From Paenibacillus sp. GM2 (GTDB lineage Bacteria > Bacillota > Bacilli > Paenibacillales > Paenibacillaceae), in NCBI RefSeq assembly GCF_900069005.2, contig NZ_LN831275.1, positions 105,472 through 169,471 of the forward strand: a stretch of DNA of 64,000 bases, written 5' to 3'. A program made the translations under genes and the position numbers. The notes below the pieces were generated by a model. The model had not been told where the DNA came from. It searched no databases and worked only from the letters and a program-made list of their open reading frames with translations. Positions 41,476 through 51,361 of the stretch are shown piece by piece (within the stretch, counting starts at the first letter, position 1; every line of letters begins with the position of its first letter).

Positions 41476-43632
41476 TTATGGCATTTGCAGCCATTCGATC
41501 AATCGCTGCAGTTCCACTCCGGCCAGCATAACGATGCCGATCCCATGCGTATCGTTGAGCTGCGGCAGCAGATCATACTTGTAGTACCGGCTGGAATGTG
41601 AATAGCCTGAACCGCGGCATACTCCGAATAGATTTCCGCGTGCATCGATACGGTGTCGGGTCAGTCCCCTCCAGGCTTGAATAGCGCTATTGGAATAAGC
41701 GGCCTTATCGGTCAGCCAGCCATTTCGTACACCTCGTGCATAAGCATAAATGAACATCGCTGTACAGGATGTCTCCAGGTAAGCATCCGGTTCATTGATC
41801 ACCTGGCGCCACAGCCCCTCCTCGCTTTGATGAGCCAAATAGCCTGCGCTTAAGGTACGGAACATTTCCAGCAATTCTTCCCGTTCCGGATGTTTCTCTG
41901 GCAGAGCGCTCAGCAGCTCGGACAAGGAGAACAACACCCAGCCATTTCCGCGACCCCAAGGTACTCCTGTCGCTAAACCCTGCTCAAAATCGTACACATG
42001 GGACATCAGCTGCTCTTCAGGAATATACAAGTATTTCCGGAACAGCAAAAACTGTCGCGCCGCATCATGGATATACTTCTCCTGACCAGTTAGCTCATAG
42101 TAACGACATAGGAAAGGGACGCTCATATAGAGGTCATCCGCCCACATCGTATCCTCACCTTGCCCATGCTTGCGATAGAAGGCTCCATCCGTCAGCCGCT
42201 CCTGCTTTTCGCTGATATAAGTTCCGATGACTTCGGCCAGCTCCTCTACCCCGCTTATCCGCTTATGGTCCCGGTACAGTTCCAGCATGGTCGAACCAAA
42301 GGAGCCACAATCATCCAGGCTATCGATATCTGCAAGGGATTGATTAATTCCCGTACCTTTGTACTGTTCATAATCCCATTTAGTATAAGGATACCATCTG
42401 ACCGTTTGAGCGACGTGGTCTGCGGCATAAGCGACGAGATCAGATCGTCCCAGCGTTCTGCCCATCTGTGCTAATCCGTACAGCGTTACACCAACAGGGT
42501 AATTCCACTTTCCAAATAGCGGAGCCTCCAGGTAAGGCCGAATCCAGGCTCCAGGCATATCCGCTCGCCAGTACGTCCCTTGCCCACCATCCTTGTGAAC
42601 GCGATGCAGCTCTGTCAGCTCAAGCTTACCCGGGATATATTGATCTGCAAACGGGCCCAAATACAACCAAGCTCCCGAATATCCGTGAACAGGGACTGGC
42701 TGCTCCAGTCGAACAGGCTGATCTCCGGACATTACGGTTACTGTCGTCCCCCAGGAAGAAGCCGCAGTATCGCGAATCACCAATTGATGCGAGCCATAGG
42801 ATAATTCCATCTCCAGCTCGAATTTTCCCGCTTGTTCGCAGCGGTACTTCTCCACACCATCTATGAGTAGTACTGTGGGACCTAAGCTGCTGCCTATAAT
42901 GCGATACATTCGATTTGCCGCATTATTCGCCTGAAATTTCGACCAGGCGAAAGCTGTTGATCCGTCCGCACTGCCGTATAATCTCTCCAGCGGTGTCATA
43001 AGCTGCTGTTCTTCCGTCCATTCAAGATGCGGACACCATTGCAGCGCTCCTGCAAATTCCGACTGCCCGGCAATCGGCAGTTCCTCTACAGCTTCATCGA
43101 CCGGCTTGCTGAACAGCCACCCTTCTTGACCACTTCTCTCGCTAGAGGCAATGATCGAATTGAAGATTACCCATTTGCTGCTTGGCGTGCCGAAAAGACC
43201 GCCAAAGCCAGCCCGCGTCTTCGTAAATTTCAACGCGATGTCATTCCAGCCTGCGTTGAGCAAAGCACGGCATTCCCGCTTTATCTTCGGCCGCTCATCT
43301 CCAGGTAAGGAGCGGTAGATCCTTTGGCCGTTAACAAATACCTCAAGCGGTCCCCATGCCGTAGTGAGCCAAGTCATCTCCGTATCCGGATGATCACACC
43401 ACATCATGCCCCACGCGTAGGAAATTTGTCCAACCTCAGCTTCAGGGAAGCGATCGCCCAAGTTAAACACATAACGAAAGTCATTGGCACGCTGGATGCC
43501 TTCGCGGTTAAAAGCGCGATATCGGTAGGGCTCAGCCGGATTGTCGGCTACATAGCGATTCGCCAGTGCTTGCAAGGCGCAAGGGATATCGGCGCCGGTC
43601 TTGTCGTAAATGCTCTCCTGTAATCTTGTCAT
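41476..43632 (-). CDS. GH105 unsaturated glycuronyl hydrolase (YteR-like) with large N-terminal extension
   Basis: This protein of about 718 residues has a C-terminal alpha/alpha barrel (about 355-715) of GH105: NYPVGVTLYGLAQMGRTLG, TMWADDLYMSVPFLCRYYELTG with the catalytic Asp, GVPWGRGNGWVLFSLSELL, and TAMFIYAYARGVRNGWL. These enzymes cleave unsaturated rhamnogalacturonan or similar disaccharides inside the cell. YteR has about 373 residues; here roughly 340 residues of beta-rich sequence precede it, of unknown role. No signal peptide. ATG at 43632 follows AGGAGA with a ten-base spacing; the frame to 43803 runs through the preceding terminator and is rejected. Confidence 0.85.
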   Translation of the reverse strand: MTRLQESIYDKTGADIPCALQALANRYVADNPAEPYRYRAFNREGIQRANDFRYVFNLGDRFPEAEVGQISYAWGMMWCDHPDTEMTWLTTAWGPLEVFVNGQRIYRSLPGDERPKIKRECRALLNAGWNDIALKFTKTRAGFGGLFGTPSSKWVIFNSIIASSERSGQEGWLFSKPVDEAVEELPIAGQSEFAGALQWCPHLEWTEEQQLMTPLERLYGSADGSTAFAWSKFQANNAANRMYRIIGSSLGPTVLLIDGVEKYRCEQAGKFELEMELSYGSHQLVIRDTAASSWGTTVTVMSGDQPVRLEQPVPVHGYSGAWLYLGPFADQYIPGKLELTELHRVHKDGGQGTYWRADMPGAWIRPYLEAPLFGKWNYPVGVTLYGLAQMGRTLGRSDLVAYAADHVAQTVRWYPYTKWDYEQYKGTGINQSLADIDSLDDCGSFGSTMLELYRDHKRISGVEELAEVIGTYISEKQERLTDGAFYRKHGQGEDTMWADDLYMSVPFLCRYYELTGQEKYIHDAARQFLLFRKYLYIPEEQLMSHVYDFEQGLATGVPWGRGNGWVLFSLSELLSALPEKHPEREELLEMFRTLSAGYLAHQSEEGLWRQVINEPDAYLETSCTAMFIYAYARGVRNGWLTDKAAYSNSAIQAWRGLTRHRIDARGNLFGVCRGSGYSHSSRYYKYDLLPQLNDTHGIGIVMLAGVELQRLIEWLQMP

Positions 43633-43781
43633 CACACTTCCATCTCCTATCTGCTCGGACCGGCCCTCCGTCAGCAAGCCAGCCTTCGACTTCCAATAAT
43701 ATCGATATCTAAGAAAATCGTAACATAGCGCCAGCAGCGCTTTATAGGAGACAAATGCGCGAATGCTTTCAATATTTATTG

Positions 43782-43826
43782 AAAAGACGCCCCTCTCCCC
43801 CACAATCGATAGGGAAGAGGAGCGTC
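43782..43826 (-). terminator. Terminator between binding-protein gene and GH105 gene
   Basis: A 15-base stem (GACGCCCCTCTCCCC at 43786-43800 against 43812-43826) is followed by TTTTC on the minus strand. It lies 20 bases after the binding-protein stop, so GH105 expression needs read-through or its own promoter. Confidence 0.85.
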
Positions 43827-43845
43827 CGAAATCCTTTTCTAACCC

Positions 43846-45369
43846 TTATTGTCTGCTAGCCAAGTATTCGTCCACCTGCTTTTGTGCGTCGGTTAGCAGT
43901 TTATCGAGGCCGTTCTTCTTCTGCATTTCAATGTATTCCTTGACCGATTTATCAACATCCTTCACTACACCAAATTCAATCGGTCTGCTGAACTCATCAG
44001 ACGCTTGGTCCCGTTTGGCAATTTCATTCTTTACATTGTCTTCAGCGATAAATAAACCGTCCACTGGGGAGTTCACATTATTGGGCTCGCTGGCAAACTT
44101 CGCTTCCTCTTCCCAGAAGCCGGGTCCATAGGTTTGTGTCGGACGCATAAACTGCGGCTTCCAGAACGCCCATTGTCCACCCCACTCCATATAGTTGCTT
44201 GTTGAGGAATCCATACCTTCCGGATACACGGCCATTTCGCCATCCAGCTTATAGGTCTTGCCTTCAATTCCGTATTGAAGCAAATCGTACAGCGTTTGGT
44301 CTGTCTCTACCATATCCAGAAAGCGAAGGACGAGATCAGGATGCTCCGAATTCCGGTTGATTGCCAGAACATTAGCAAGCGCAGTACGGTTAACATATCT
44401 CTTATCCGGGTACAGCAGCGACATCCCTTGTTTAAAGTCAGGTGATACAAAGCCTGGATCAGCATAAGCCCACTCATGCGAAGTAATGGTGAAGAGCTTC
44501 TTGCCGTTCCTCCACTGCACCTCTTCCCCCTCCTTATCGATCATCGCATCGCGGTTAATCAGATTTTCGTCATACCAGGTTTTGGCCAATTGAGCGGATT
44601 CAAGATAGAAGGGCTGCTGCTCTACCGGCTGAATCGTAACCTTTGGATCATCCAGATAGAAGCCCAGGCCGTGGAAGTTCAGGTCCACCCACTCGTCACG
44701 GATCATGTAAATCGACAATGGTGTTGTCCGAGACAGCTTCTCGTTAGGATAGGCCTGCTTAAATTGGCGAAGCAAATGGTCGATATCTTCAATCGTCTTG
44801 ATCGAATCCGGTTCGATATTAAGTCCGGCAGCCTCGGCCAGATCAGAACGCCAGCCGGCAAATTTACGTTCGTTCATCTTCATCGTCCACGGCAGCCCTA
44901 CGATTTGTCCGTTTACGGTCGCCGCAGTTAATGTCCCCTGCTCCTGATACTTCTTGTAGAGATTCGGGGCATATTCCGGCAGCAAATCATTAAGCGCCAT
45001 ATAAGATCCTTTGGCCGCCATTTGCTTGTAGGACAGCCAGTCACCATCAAAGTTCATATCCCATTTGTCCCCTGAAGCGGCCATAACGAGCATTTTATCC
45101 TTGAAATCACCAAAAGGGATCGTATTGATATCGAACTTGACATTCAGCCCCTTACTTTTAACGTATTCGCTAATTTTGGCCCATACCTCATCGCTAGCCG
45201 CCTTTTTGTCCCCGCCGAAGTAGAATTTGAGGGTGACCTCGGGCTCACTGCCCTGCGCTGCACCTTTGTCATTTGAAGAGCTCTGCTTATTTCCCCCACA
45301 AGCGGATAATGTCATGCTAAGCAGCAAAACTACAGCAAGTGTTATAAATCCCCGTTTTTTCTTGCTCAA
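43846..45369 (-). CDS. LplA/YtcQ-type oligosaccharide-binding lipoprotein
   Basis: This 507-residue lipoprotein has signal LLLSMTLSAC with C24. The LplA/YtcQ body shows VTLKFYFGGDKKAASDEVW, MLVMAASGDKWDMNFDGDW, TVNGQIVGLPWTMKMNERKF and KLFTITSHEWAYADPG. It is large, as usual for binding proteins of complex oligosaccharides. TTG at 45369 has AAGGGGG seven bases upstream. It is the third gene after two permeases; together with the GH105 gene this matches the B. subtilis yteP-ytcP-ytcQ-yteR set for pectin fragments. Confidence 0.92.
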   Translation of the reverse strand: MSKKKRGFITLAVVLLLSMTLSACGGNKQSSSNDKGAAQGSEPEVTLKFYFGGDKKAASDEVWAKISEYVKSKGLNVKFDINTIPFGDFKDKMLVMAASGDKWDMNFDGDWLSYKQMAAKGSYMALNDLLPEYAPNLYKKYQEQGTLTAATVNGQIVGLPWTMKMNERKFAGWRSDLAEAAGLNIEPDSIKTIEDIDHLLRQFKQAYPNEKLSRTTPLSIYMIRDEWVDLNFHGLGFYLDDPKVTIQPVEQQPFYLESAQLAKTWYDENLINRDAMIDKEGEEVQWRNGKKLFTITSHEWAYADPGFVSPDFKQGMSLLYPDKRYVNRTALANVLAINRNSEHPDLVLRFLDMVETDQTLYDLLQYGIEGKTYKLDGEMAVYPEGMDSSTSNYMEWGGQWAFWKPQFMRPTQTYGPGFWEEEAKFASEPNNVNSPVDGLFIAEDNVKNEIAKRDQASDEFSRPIEFGVVKDVDKSVKEYIEMQKKNGLDKLLTDAQKQVDEYLASRQ

Positions 45370-45450
45370 TGTAAATCCCCCTTCAATTTTGTATTATCAT
45401 AGACGGCCTTAGCCGTTGGAACCTTCTGCATGAAGGCGGGGCCTTCATAT

Positions 45451-46338
45451 TCAACCTTTAACAGCACCAACAATCAATCCTTTTACAAAATAACGTTGTA
45501 CGAACGGGTACAGAAAGATGATCGGTCCAATCGTAACCACGGTGAGCGCCATCTTCATCGATTCCGAAGGAATCTGGGCCGAAATCCGCTGCATTGCCGC
45601 CGCGTTGCTGGAGCTCCGCAGAAATTCGACATTGGATATGAGCGTTCGCAATAACAGCTGCAGCGGCTGGAGTTCCTGTTTATCGACAAACATAAGCCCC
45701 AGGAACCAGTCATTCCAGTAGCCAAGGGATATAAATAAGCCGACTGTCGCCAGTACAGGAAGCGCAAGCGGCGCGATCAAACGGTAAAATATAAGAAATT
45801 CGCCGGCCCCGTCGATTTTCGCGGACTCGTGTATTTCCTCCGGTATAGCGTACATAAAGTTGCGGACCAGAAATAAGTTGAATGCATTGGCCAGAGACGG
45901 GAGAATCAGCGCGAATACCGAATCCTTGAGATCGAGATACCGTACGCAAATAATGTACCAAGGCACCAATCCGCCGCTGAACAGCATCGTTATAATAACG
46001 TATACCGACAGCACTCCCCGGAGCTTGAAGGATCTTCTGGATACCGCGTAAGCGCCCATGGCGGTAAACAGCAGCGACAGGGCTGTGCCCACGACGGTAA
46101 CAAAGATACTGATCCCATAGGCATTAACGATCCGATGCGATCCAAGCAGTAGAATACGGTAAGAATCAAAAGTAATGTGCTTGGGTAAAAAGGTGTAGCC
46201 ATATGCGGCGATATCTTGTTCCGTACTAAGAGAACCTGAGATTACCATGATAAAGGGATACAGGCATGCGAGGCTGAACAAGGCAACGATAAGCATAATG
46301 ATAAGCTGGCTTAGTGAAAATTTCTTTCTGGCTGTCAT
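45451..46338 (-). CDS. LplC/YtcP-type ABC transporter permease
   Basis: This 295-residue permease has six transmembrane helices and EAA loop IPEEIHESAKIDGAGEFLIFYRLIAPLALP. The C-terminus FVQRYFVKGLIVGAVKG is typical of LplC/YtcP. AAGGAGG precedes the ATG. It lies 25 bases after the partner permease and 81 bases before the lipoprotein gene. No ATPase is encoded here. Confidence 0.94.
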   Translation of the reverse strand: MTARKKFSLSQLIIMLIVALFSLACLYPFIMVISGSLSTEQDIAAYGYTFLPKHITFDSYRILLLGSHRIVNAYGISIFVTVVGTALSLLFTAMGAYAVSRRSFKLRGVLSVYVIITMLFSGGLVPWYIICVRYLDLKDSVFALILPSLANAFNLFLVRNFMYAIPEEIHESAKIDGAGEFLIFYRLIAPLALPVLATVGLFISLGYWNDWFLGLMFVDKQELQPLQLLLRTLISNVEFLRSSSNAAAMQRISAQIPSESMKMALTVVTIGPIIFLYPFVQRYFVKGLIVGAVKG

Positions 46339-46363
46339 TCAGGATGAACCTCCTTCGTACCGA

Positions 46364-47341
46364 TTAGAATATTGCCGAATCCTTATCAATTTTGCGGGCG
46401 GCATAGTTGCTGACGAGAACCAGAATAAATGCCACCGTCGATTGCAGGAAGCCCGCCGCTGAGGCCATGCCAATATCCCCGGTCTTGCGCAGGCTGCGAT
46501 ATACGAAGGTATCGATCACATCTGTCGTCGGAAACAGCAGCGAGGCGTCTCCTACCATCGCATAGAACATGCCAAAATCCGCATTCATGATTCTTCCTAC
46601 GGCCAGCAAGGTCAGGATGATCACCGTCGGCCGCAGCATCGGCAAGCTGATATGGCGGATCTGCTGCCAGCGGGTCGCCCCGTCGATGGAAGCCGCCTCA
46701 TAATAGGAGCTATCGATCGAGGTTAACGCCGCCAGATAAATGATCGTACCGTAGCCGGTAGCCTTCCAGCGCATTGCGACGGTTAATATCAACGGCCAAA
46801 GTCCCGGGCTGCTGTAGAAGTCGATTCCTTGAAAGCCCAGCCATTCGAGCAAGCGGTTAATGGAACCACTTTCATAGTTCAGCAGGTTGTAAGAGAACAC
46901 TCCTACGACGATCCACGATATGAAGAACGGCAAAAAGGTAATCGATTGCGTCACCTTTTTGAAATACTTGTTGCGGATCTCGTTTAAAATAAGCGCGAAC
47001 CCTACCTCAAAGATTAAACCTACTACAATGAATAAAGCGTTAAGCAGGATGGTATTGCGGATTGCCCGAAAAGCCGCATCGGATGAAAACAGATAATCGA
47101 AATTGTTTAATAGCGGCTGCATCCATGAGCTTCCAAAAATCCCTTTGGAGAAGTCAAAGTCTTTGAAAGCGATGACCAATCCAGCCATAGGCAAATAGTT
47201 GAAAAGCAGAAGCAGTGTCGCAAACGGCAGAAACATGACTAACAGTGCCCGGTGCCGATAAATATCCTTCAGTACTCCGGATTTTCGGGGAACAGCAAGG
47301 CGGGTGCTCCGTTTGCTTGAAGTGGGGGTTATCGTTCTCAT
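46364..47341 (-). CDS. LplB/YteP-type ABC transporter permease
   Basis: This permease of about 325 residues has six transmembrane helices. The N-terminus RHRALLVMFLPFATLLLLFNYLPMAGLVIAFKDF and EAA loop IDSSYYEAASIDGATRWQQIRHISLPMLRP identify the LplB/YteP group. The ATG at 47341 has GAGAGG nine bases upstream; ATG at 47347 is too close. First gene of the importer operon, separated by about 200 bases and a terminator from the sensor kinase gene that probably controls it. Confidence 0.94.
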   Translation of the reverse strand: MRTITPTSSKRSTRLAVPRKSGVLKDIYRHRALLVMFLPFATLLLLFNYLPMAGLVIAFKDFDFSKGIFGSSWMQPLLNNFDYLFSSDAAFRAIRNTILLNALFIVVGLIFEVGFALILNEIRNKYFKKVTQSITFLPFFISWIVVGVFSYNLLNYESGSINRLLEWLGFQGIDFYSSPGLWPLILTVAMRWKATGYGTIIYLAALTSIDSSYYEAASIDGATRWQQIRHISLPMLRPTVIILTLLAVGRIMNADFGMFYAMVGDASLLFPTTDVIDTFVYRSLRKTGDIGMASAAGFLQSTVAFILVLVSNYAARKIDKDSAIF

Positions 47342-47474
47342 AAGCATGTACCTCTCTGTTAGGTTGGAATGATTTATGTCTTAATGATACCGTCCTGGCT
47401 TGCAGAAGGGCATGAGCCGATCTTGTATTTTGGTGGTTCATTATTGGCTTTATGCGATCTCTTGCAGACATAGC

Positions 47475-47502
47475 AAAGCCGCCCGACAACGCCGGACGGC
47501 TT
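47475..47502 (-). terminator. Terminator after the second sensor kinase gene
   Basis: The minus-strand stem AGCCGTCCG-GCGTTGT-CGGGCGGCT is followed by TTGCTAT. It separates the two-component genes from the importer operon. Confidence 0.65.
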
Positions 47503-47540
47503 CCCTTGATCTCCGGCTACCCGGATATTAAGCTCTATTC

Positions 47541-49358
47541 TCATAGTACAGCTGCTGATTCTGGCGATTCTTGATTCAGTTGCGGATTCTCCATCTTCAT
47601 CACCGGATGCTTCAGCGTTATTGTCGTTCCCGAATCACTGGACGATTGTATCTGCAGCCGATAGGAATCCCCGAAATAAAGGGCTAACCGCTCGTTGACA
47701 TTCCGCAGGCCAACTCCCTTGGTTCCTGTGGATTGGAGGGCCTCCTTCCTGATATCCAGATGGAGCTTGTCCAATGTTTCCTTGGGAATTCCGTTCCCAT
47801 TATCGATAATGTCGATGACGATATCATCCTTCACTCTGTAAGCCGAAATCAGGATTTTCCCTTGTTCGAAGTTATCCCGGATGCTGTGTTGAATCGCATT
47901 CTCCACCAGAGGTTGCAGCAGGAGGCGAAGGAACGGCAGCGACAGCAGCTCCGGCTCTATGGAATATAGGATTCGGATATTTTGGCCCATTCGGGCTTGC
48001 TCAATCTGTACATAAGCCTTAAGCTGCTCAATTTCACGCCGCAAGGTCGTAATCTCTTTGCCCTGGTTCAGGCTAAGCCGCAGCAAGTTGCCAAGCGCCG
48101 CTACCATTTCGCTGATATCACTTCGCCCAAGCGTCTCCGCCTTCCAGCGGATCGATTCCAGCGTGTTATACAAGAAATGGGGATTAATCTGGTGGCTCAG
48201 CACCTGAAATTCGAGCTCTTTTTTCTTCCATTCTGCGCGTGAGGCTTCTTCAATCAAGGTCTCAATTTGCGTTGTCAGACTAATAAACCCCCGATACAAC
48301 CAGCCGACTTCATCATTGCGATGGGACCAGGCCGACTGATGATGGAAATGTCCCTTCTCTGCCTTGCGCATCAATTGAACGAGCCGAACAATCGGTTGGG
48401 TAAACTGACTGGTCAAGTAAATAACCACCCCAACACAGCACAATAAATAAGCAACAAGGAAAATAAGCATAAGCCGATTGATCTCATCGATCGAGCCCGT
48501 CAGCTCACTTAAGGGCGACAGGCTGACGAGGTACCAGGGCTGGCTGTCCAGCTTCAATCTGGAGGCCAAATATTTCTGTCCGTCAATAACCAGCGTCTCG
48601 GATATTTCGGTTCCCGCCGTTAGAATATTGAATCGCTCAGCTATCTCCGGCTCCCCCGTCCATTCATTCGCTGAAGAATCATAGATGACTTGACCGTTCT
48701 CATCAAGCAGCAGCAGCTTCTGGCCTGCAATATTTCCTGATGGCGAGAAGTAGCGGCGCAGCTGATCCTCTGATATGTCGGCAGAGATAATCGCCCGCGG
48801 GTCACGATCATATAGTCCGGTGAATCTTTTTGAATAGGTGAGTAAAGGCTTGGCATACCGTCCGTTGCTGGGCATAGACAGATGCCATAAAGGGCTGATT
48901 GTATTCATTGCCAAACGGAACCACTTTTCCTGGTTCAGGATATCGGAAGCCCCTATCGTATACATATAATCGCCGTAGCTTCCCGGTGGGAGCGGATATA
49001 AATGAACGCGAAAGGCGTCTACCGCAGAGCTTTGCTGATTAAGGAACGTAAGCATATTGACTGTAAAGGCCCGTTCCTCCTCCAGGCCCGAAGGAGGCTT
49101 CTCCAGCAGATCCTGCAACTGTTTATTCCCGATCAAATCGTTCAATTGATCGTTAAGCCGGGATAAATAAATTTCAAAATTCTGACGAGCCTGAATCAGA
49201 AAGCTATGTGAAACGGAGGTATTTGCGTTAGAAATGCCTTCTATGGCTTTCACATGCGTATAGTAGGCGAATAGCAGAAACGGAACAATCAGCATGGCAA
49301 AGAAGATCAGGATCACCTTGCTCCTTAACGAACTCAGGGCGATGTGCAATCTACTCAT
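47541..49358 (-). CDS. YesM-type sensor histidine kinase
   Basis: This protein of about 605 residues has a membrane helix at about 16-36, an extracytoplasmic Cache-like domain to about 300, a second helix, a HAMP region and a His_kinase/ATPase part with QINPHFLYNTLESIRWK, VENAIQHS, DIIDNGNGIP and GVGLRNVNERLALYFG. ATG at 49358 overlaps the stop of the response-regulator gene by eight bases and has AGGGGA upstream; the long frame to 49514 lies inside the regulator gene. It is the partner of that regulator and adjoins the LplBCA-type importer. Confidence 0.93.
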   Translation of the reverse strand: MSRLHIALSSLRSKVILIFFAMLIVPFLLFAYYTHVKAIEGISNANTSVSHSFLIQARQNFEIYLSRLNDQLNDLIGNKQLQDLLEKPPSGLEEERAFTVNMLTFLNQQSSAVDAFRVHLYPLPPGSYGDYMYTIGASDILNQEKWFRLAMNTISPLWHLSMPSNGRYAKPLLTYSKRFTGLYDRDPRAIISADISEDQLRRYFSPSGNIAGQKLLLLDENGQVIYDSSANEWTGEPEIAERFNILTAGTEISETLVIDGQKYLASRLKLDSQPWYLVSLSPLSELTGSIDEINRLMLIFLVAYLLCCVGVVIYLTSQFTQPIVRLVQLMRKAEKGHFHHQSAWSHRNDEVGWLYRGFISLTTQIETLIEEASRAEWKKKELEFQVLSHQINPHFLYNTLESIRWKAETLGRSDISEMVAALGNLLRLSLNQGKEITTLRREIEQLKAYVQIEQARMGQNIRILYSIEPELLSLPFLRLLLQPLVENAIQHSIRDNFEQGKILISAYRVKDDIVIDIIDNGNGIPKETLDKLHLDIRKEALQSTGTKGVGLRNVNERLALYFGDSYRLQIQSSSDSGTTITLKHPVMKMENPQLNQESPESAAVL

Positions 49359-50985
49359 CCGCGATCCCCTGCATTCTACGGTATTCTTTAGGCGTCCAGC
49401 CTGTTCTTTTTTTGAATAGCTTGGTGAAATGCACCGGATCTTTATACCCCACGAGAGAGGAGATTTGATAGATTTTATATTGCACTTCGCCGAGCATAAC
49501 TTTGGAATTCTCAATCCTGACCTCGGTCAGATACTCCAGAAAGGTTTGCTTCTTTTCTTTCTTAAATAGCTTACTAAGCCATACCGGAGTTACATGTACC
49601 TTTGCGGCGACACTTTGCAGCGTGAGATTATCGGCAAAATGATGCAGAATATATTTCTCGGCTTCCTGAATAATTTGTCCCGGGGAGGAGGCAAGCTCGG
49701 CAAAATCGCGAGATAGCTCCAACAAGCTTGACTCTGCCTGTTCCCGCAGTGAATCGAGTGTATCATAGCGCTCCAAGCGGTCCCAAAGCACCATCGGATT
49801 TCGCTGCCAGCTCTGTTCCGGCCAGCCCCATTGAGCGGCTTTCTTAAAAATGGCGAGCAGCCATTCAAAAATATGCTGTTGAATATCTTTAATATGAGTA
49901 TGTGACCAGGAATGGACAAGCTCGTAAAATCTGTTCATCGCTGCATGGATATCCGCTTCGGTGCCATAACGAATCAGATCAAGCACCTCCTCCGGGTTCG
50001 TGATTGGCGGATTCTCCTGTTCGGACTCCTGTTCCCAACCGCGGCTCGTCAATAGCTGATCCCCTCCATAGATCGCTTTCTGTTCCAGAATCTCCTCCGC
50101 TTCGGCGTATCTTGTATGCAGCTCGGCCAAGATTCCAGAAATCATACATAACGCCGCGCTGGCTTTCACTTTCACGAAATCGCGGATGTTCTGCAGGCAT
50201 AAGTTCCCCAGCTCCTCGATGATTGCGATTCCCCCGCTCCGGGTGCATTGCAGCACAACGACCCAACGCTGCTTCGAATCTTCATATAGAACAAAGGACT
50301 CCAAATAATGCTCTTCCCAAGTTTGCTTCACAACATTGCCGATCCCAAACAGAATCAGTTCTTTCTCCCGACGCATCCCCTTGCGATTCTCCACTGACTT
50401 CAAATCGTCGGCCTCAAACAGCATAACTACGGACGGCCCGGTCACCATCCAATCCATATGCAGCGTCTTGAGCCTATGCACGATCCTTGTTTCCCTATAA
50501 GGATCATATTCATGCTCCATGATCTCCCGCATCAATTCCCCTTTTATTTTCGGCAGGGCATTGTCAATTTGCACGTTCAGAAGTTCGCGATTTTCCCGGT
50601 CCGCCTTTTCTTCCTCCAATTGTGAGATGGCATGGGTAAGTATGCTGCCAAGCTCATCCGTATTGATAGGTTTGAGTATATAATCCATGGCGCCCAGCCT
50701 CATCGCCTGTCTAACCATCTCGAAATCGTCGTATCCGCTAATGACGATCGCTTTCCAACCGTCCGGCCGTTGCTCCATTAAGGCTTTGATCAACTGCAAA
50801 CCGGACATTCGCTTCATGCGTATATCCGTCACAATAATATCCGGCCTCTGTGTCCTCGCTAATTCCAGCGCTGTGTCGCCATCATCAGCCGTTAAGACTT
50901 CTTCTATTCCATAGTCTGACCAAGAGAAACCGGCACGCAGTCCTTCCCTGATTTCCCTTTCATCATCCACAATAAGCGCCAGCAT
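49351..50985 (-). CDS. YesN-type response regulator with AraC DNA-binding domain
   Basis: This 544-residue protein has a receiver (ALIVDDEREI; phospho-Asp in IIVTDIRMKR; YILKPIN) and a C-terminal AraC helix-turn-helix pair (NLTLQSVAAKVHVTPVWLSKLF, QISSLVGYKDPVHFTKLFKK). The gene overlaps the downstream sensor kinase gene, so the two are translationally coupled. The ribosome site is modest (GGTGGTG). It likely activates the oligosaccharide importer and GH105 genes in response to the kinase. Confidence 0.93.
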   Translation of the reverse strand: MLALIVDDEREIREGLRAGFSWSDYGIEEVLTADDGDTALELARTQRPDIIVTDIRMKRMSGLQLIKALMEQRPDGWKAIVISGYDDFEMVRQAMRLGAMDYILKPINTDELGSILTHAISQLEEEKADRENRELLNVQIDNALPKIKGELMREIMEHEYDPYRETRIVHRLKTLHMDWMVTGPSVVMLFEADDLKSVENRKGMRREKELILFGIGNVVKQTWEEHYLESFVLYEDSKQRWVVVLQCTRSGGIAIIEELGNLCLQNIRDFVKVKASAALCMISGILAELHTRYAEAEEILEQKAIYGGDQLLTSRGWEQESEQENPPITNPEEVLDLIRYGTEADIHAAMNRFYELVHSWSHTHIKDIQQHIFEWLLAIFKKAAQWGWPEQSWQRNPMVLWDRLERYDTLDSLREQAESSLLELSRDFAELASSPGQIIQEAEKYILHHFADNLTLQSVAAKVHVTPVWLSKLFKKEKKQTFLEYLTEVRIENSKVMLGEVQYKIYQISSLVGYKDPVHFTKLFKKRTGWTPKEYRRMQGIADE

Positions 50986-51144
50986 ACCAGATCACCACCC
51001 ATGTTCTATTTCTGCTATTATTCAGCAGGCTTACCGAAACTAAGTGACATATATTTTACCCTGCTTCCTAATTGCCGAACAGCAGTTGGGAGGAACTAGC
51101 TAACAATCCCCGCAAAAGTTTATGAATGTCCCCTTGCCCAAGCA

Positions 51145-51207
51145 TCAATGAACCATATGTATCGTCTCTTTGTCTGGACCGTTCATCTTTTTATGCCGGA
51201 TGCTCAT
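51145..51207 (-). CDS. Possible 20-residue small peptide upstream of the response regulator
   Basis: A short frame (MSIRHKKMNGPDKETIHMVH) starts with ATG nine bases after a perfect AGGAGG. It is basic and hydrophilic. It lies 159 bases before the regulator gene and could be a leader peptide or a coincidental frame. The rest of the 50986-51361 gap shows no other gene and must hold divergent promoters. Confidence 0.3.
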   Translation of the reverse strand: MSIRHKKMNGPDKETIHMVH

Positions 51208-51361
51208 CGCTGTCTTCCTCCTATTCATAACTTCGGGTCATCAGCTTCTTTTTTATTGAATTCAAACAAGCTAATAATACAGCAGGAAAATTTATAATCG
51301 TCTCCTTGGGGTGAGCCAAAGAGTGGATTACACTAAGCAGGACATGGAAAGGAGGACGCTT

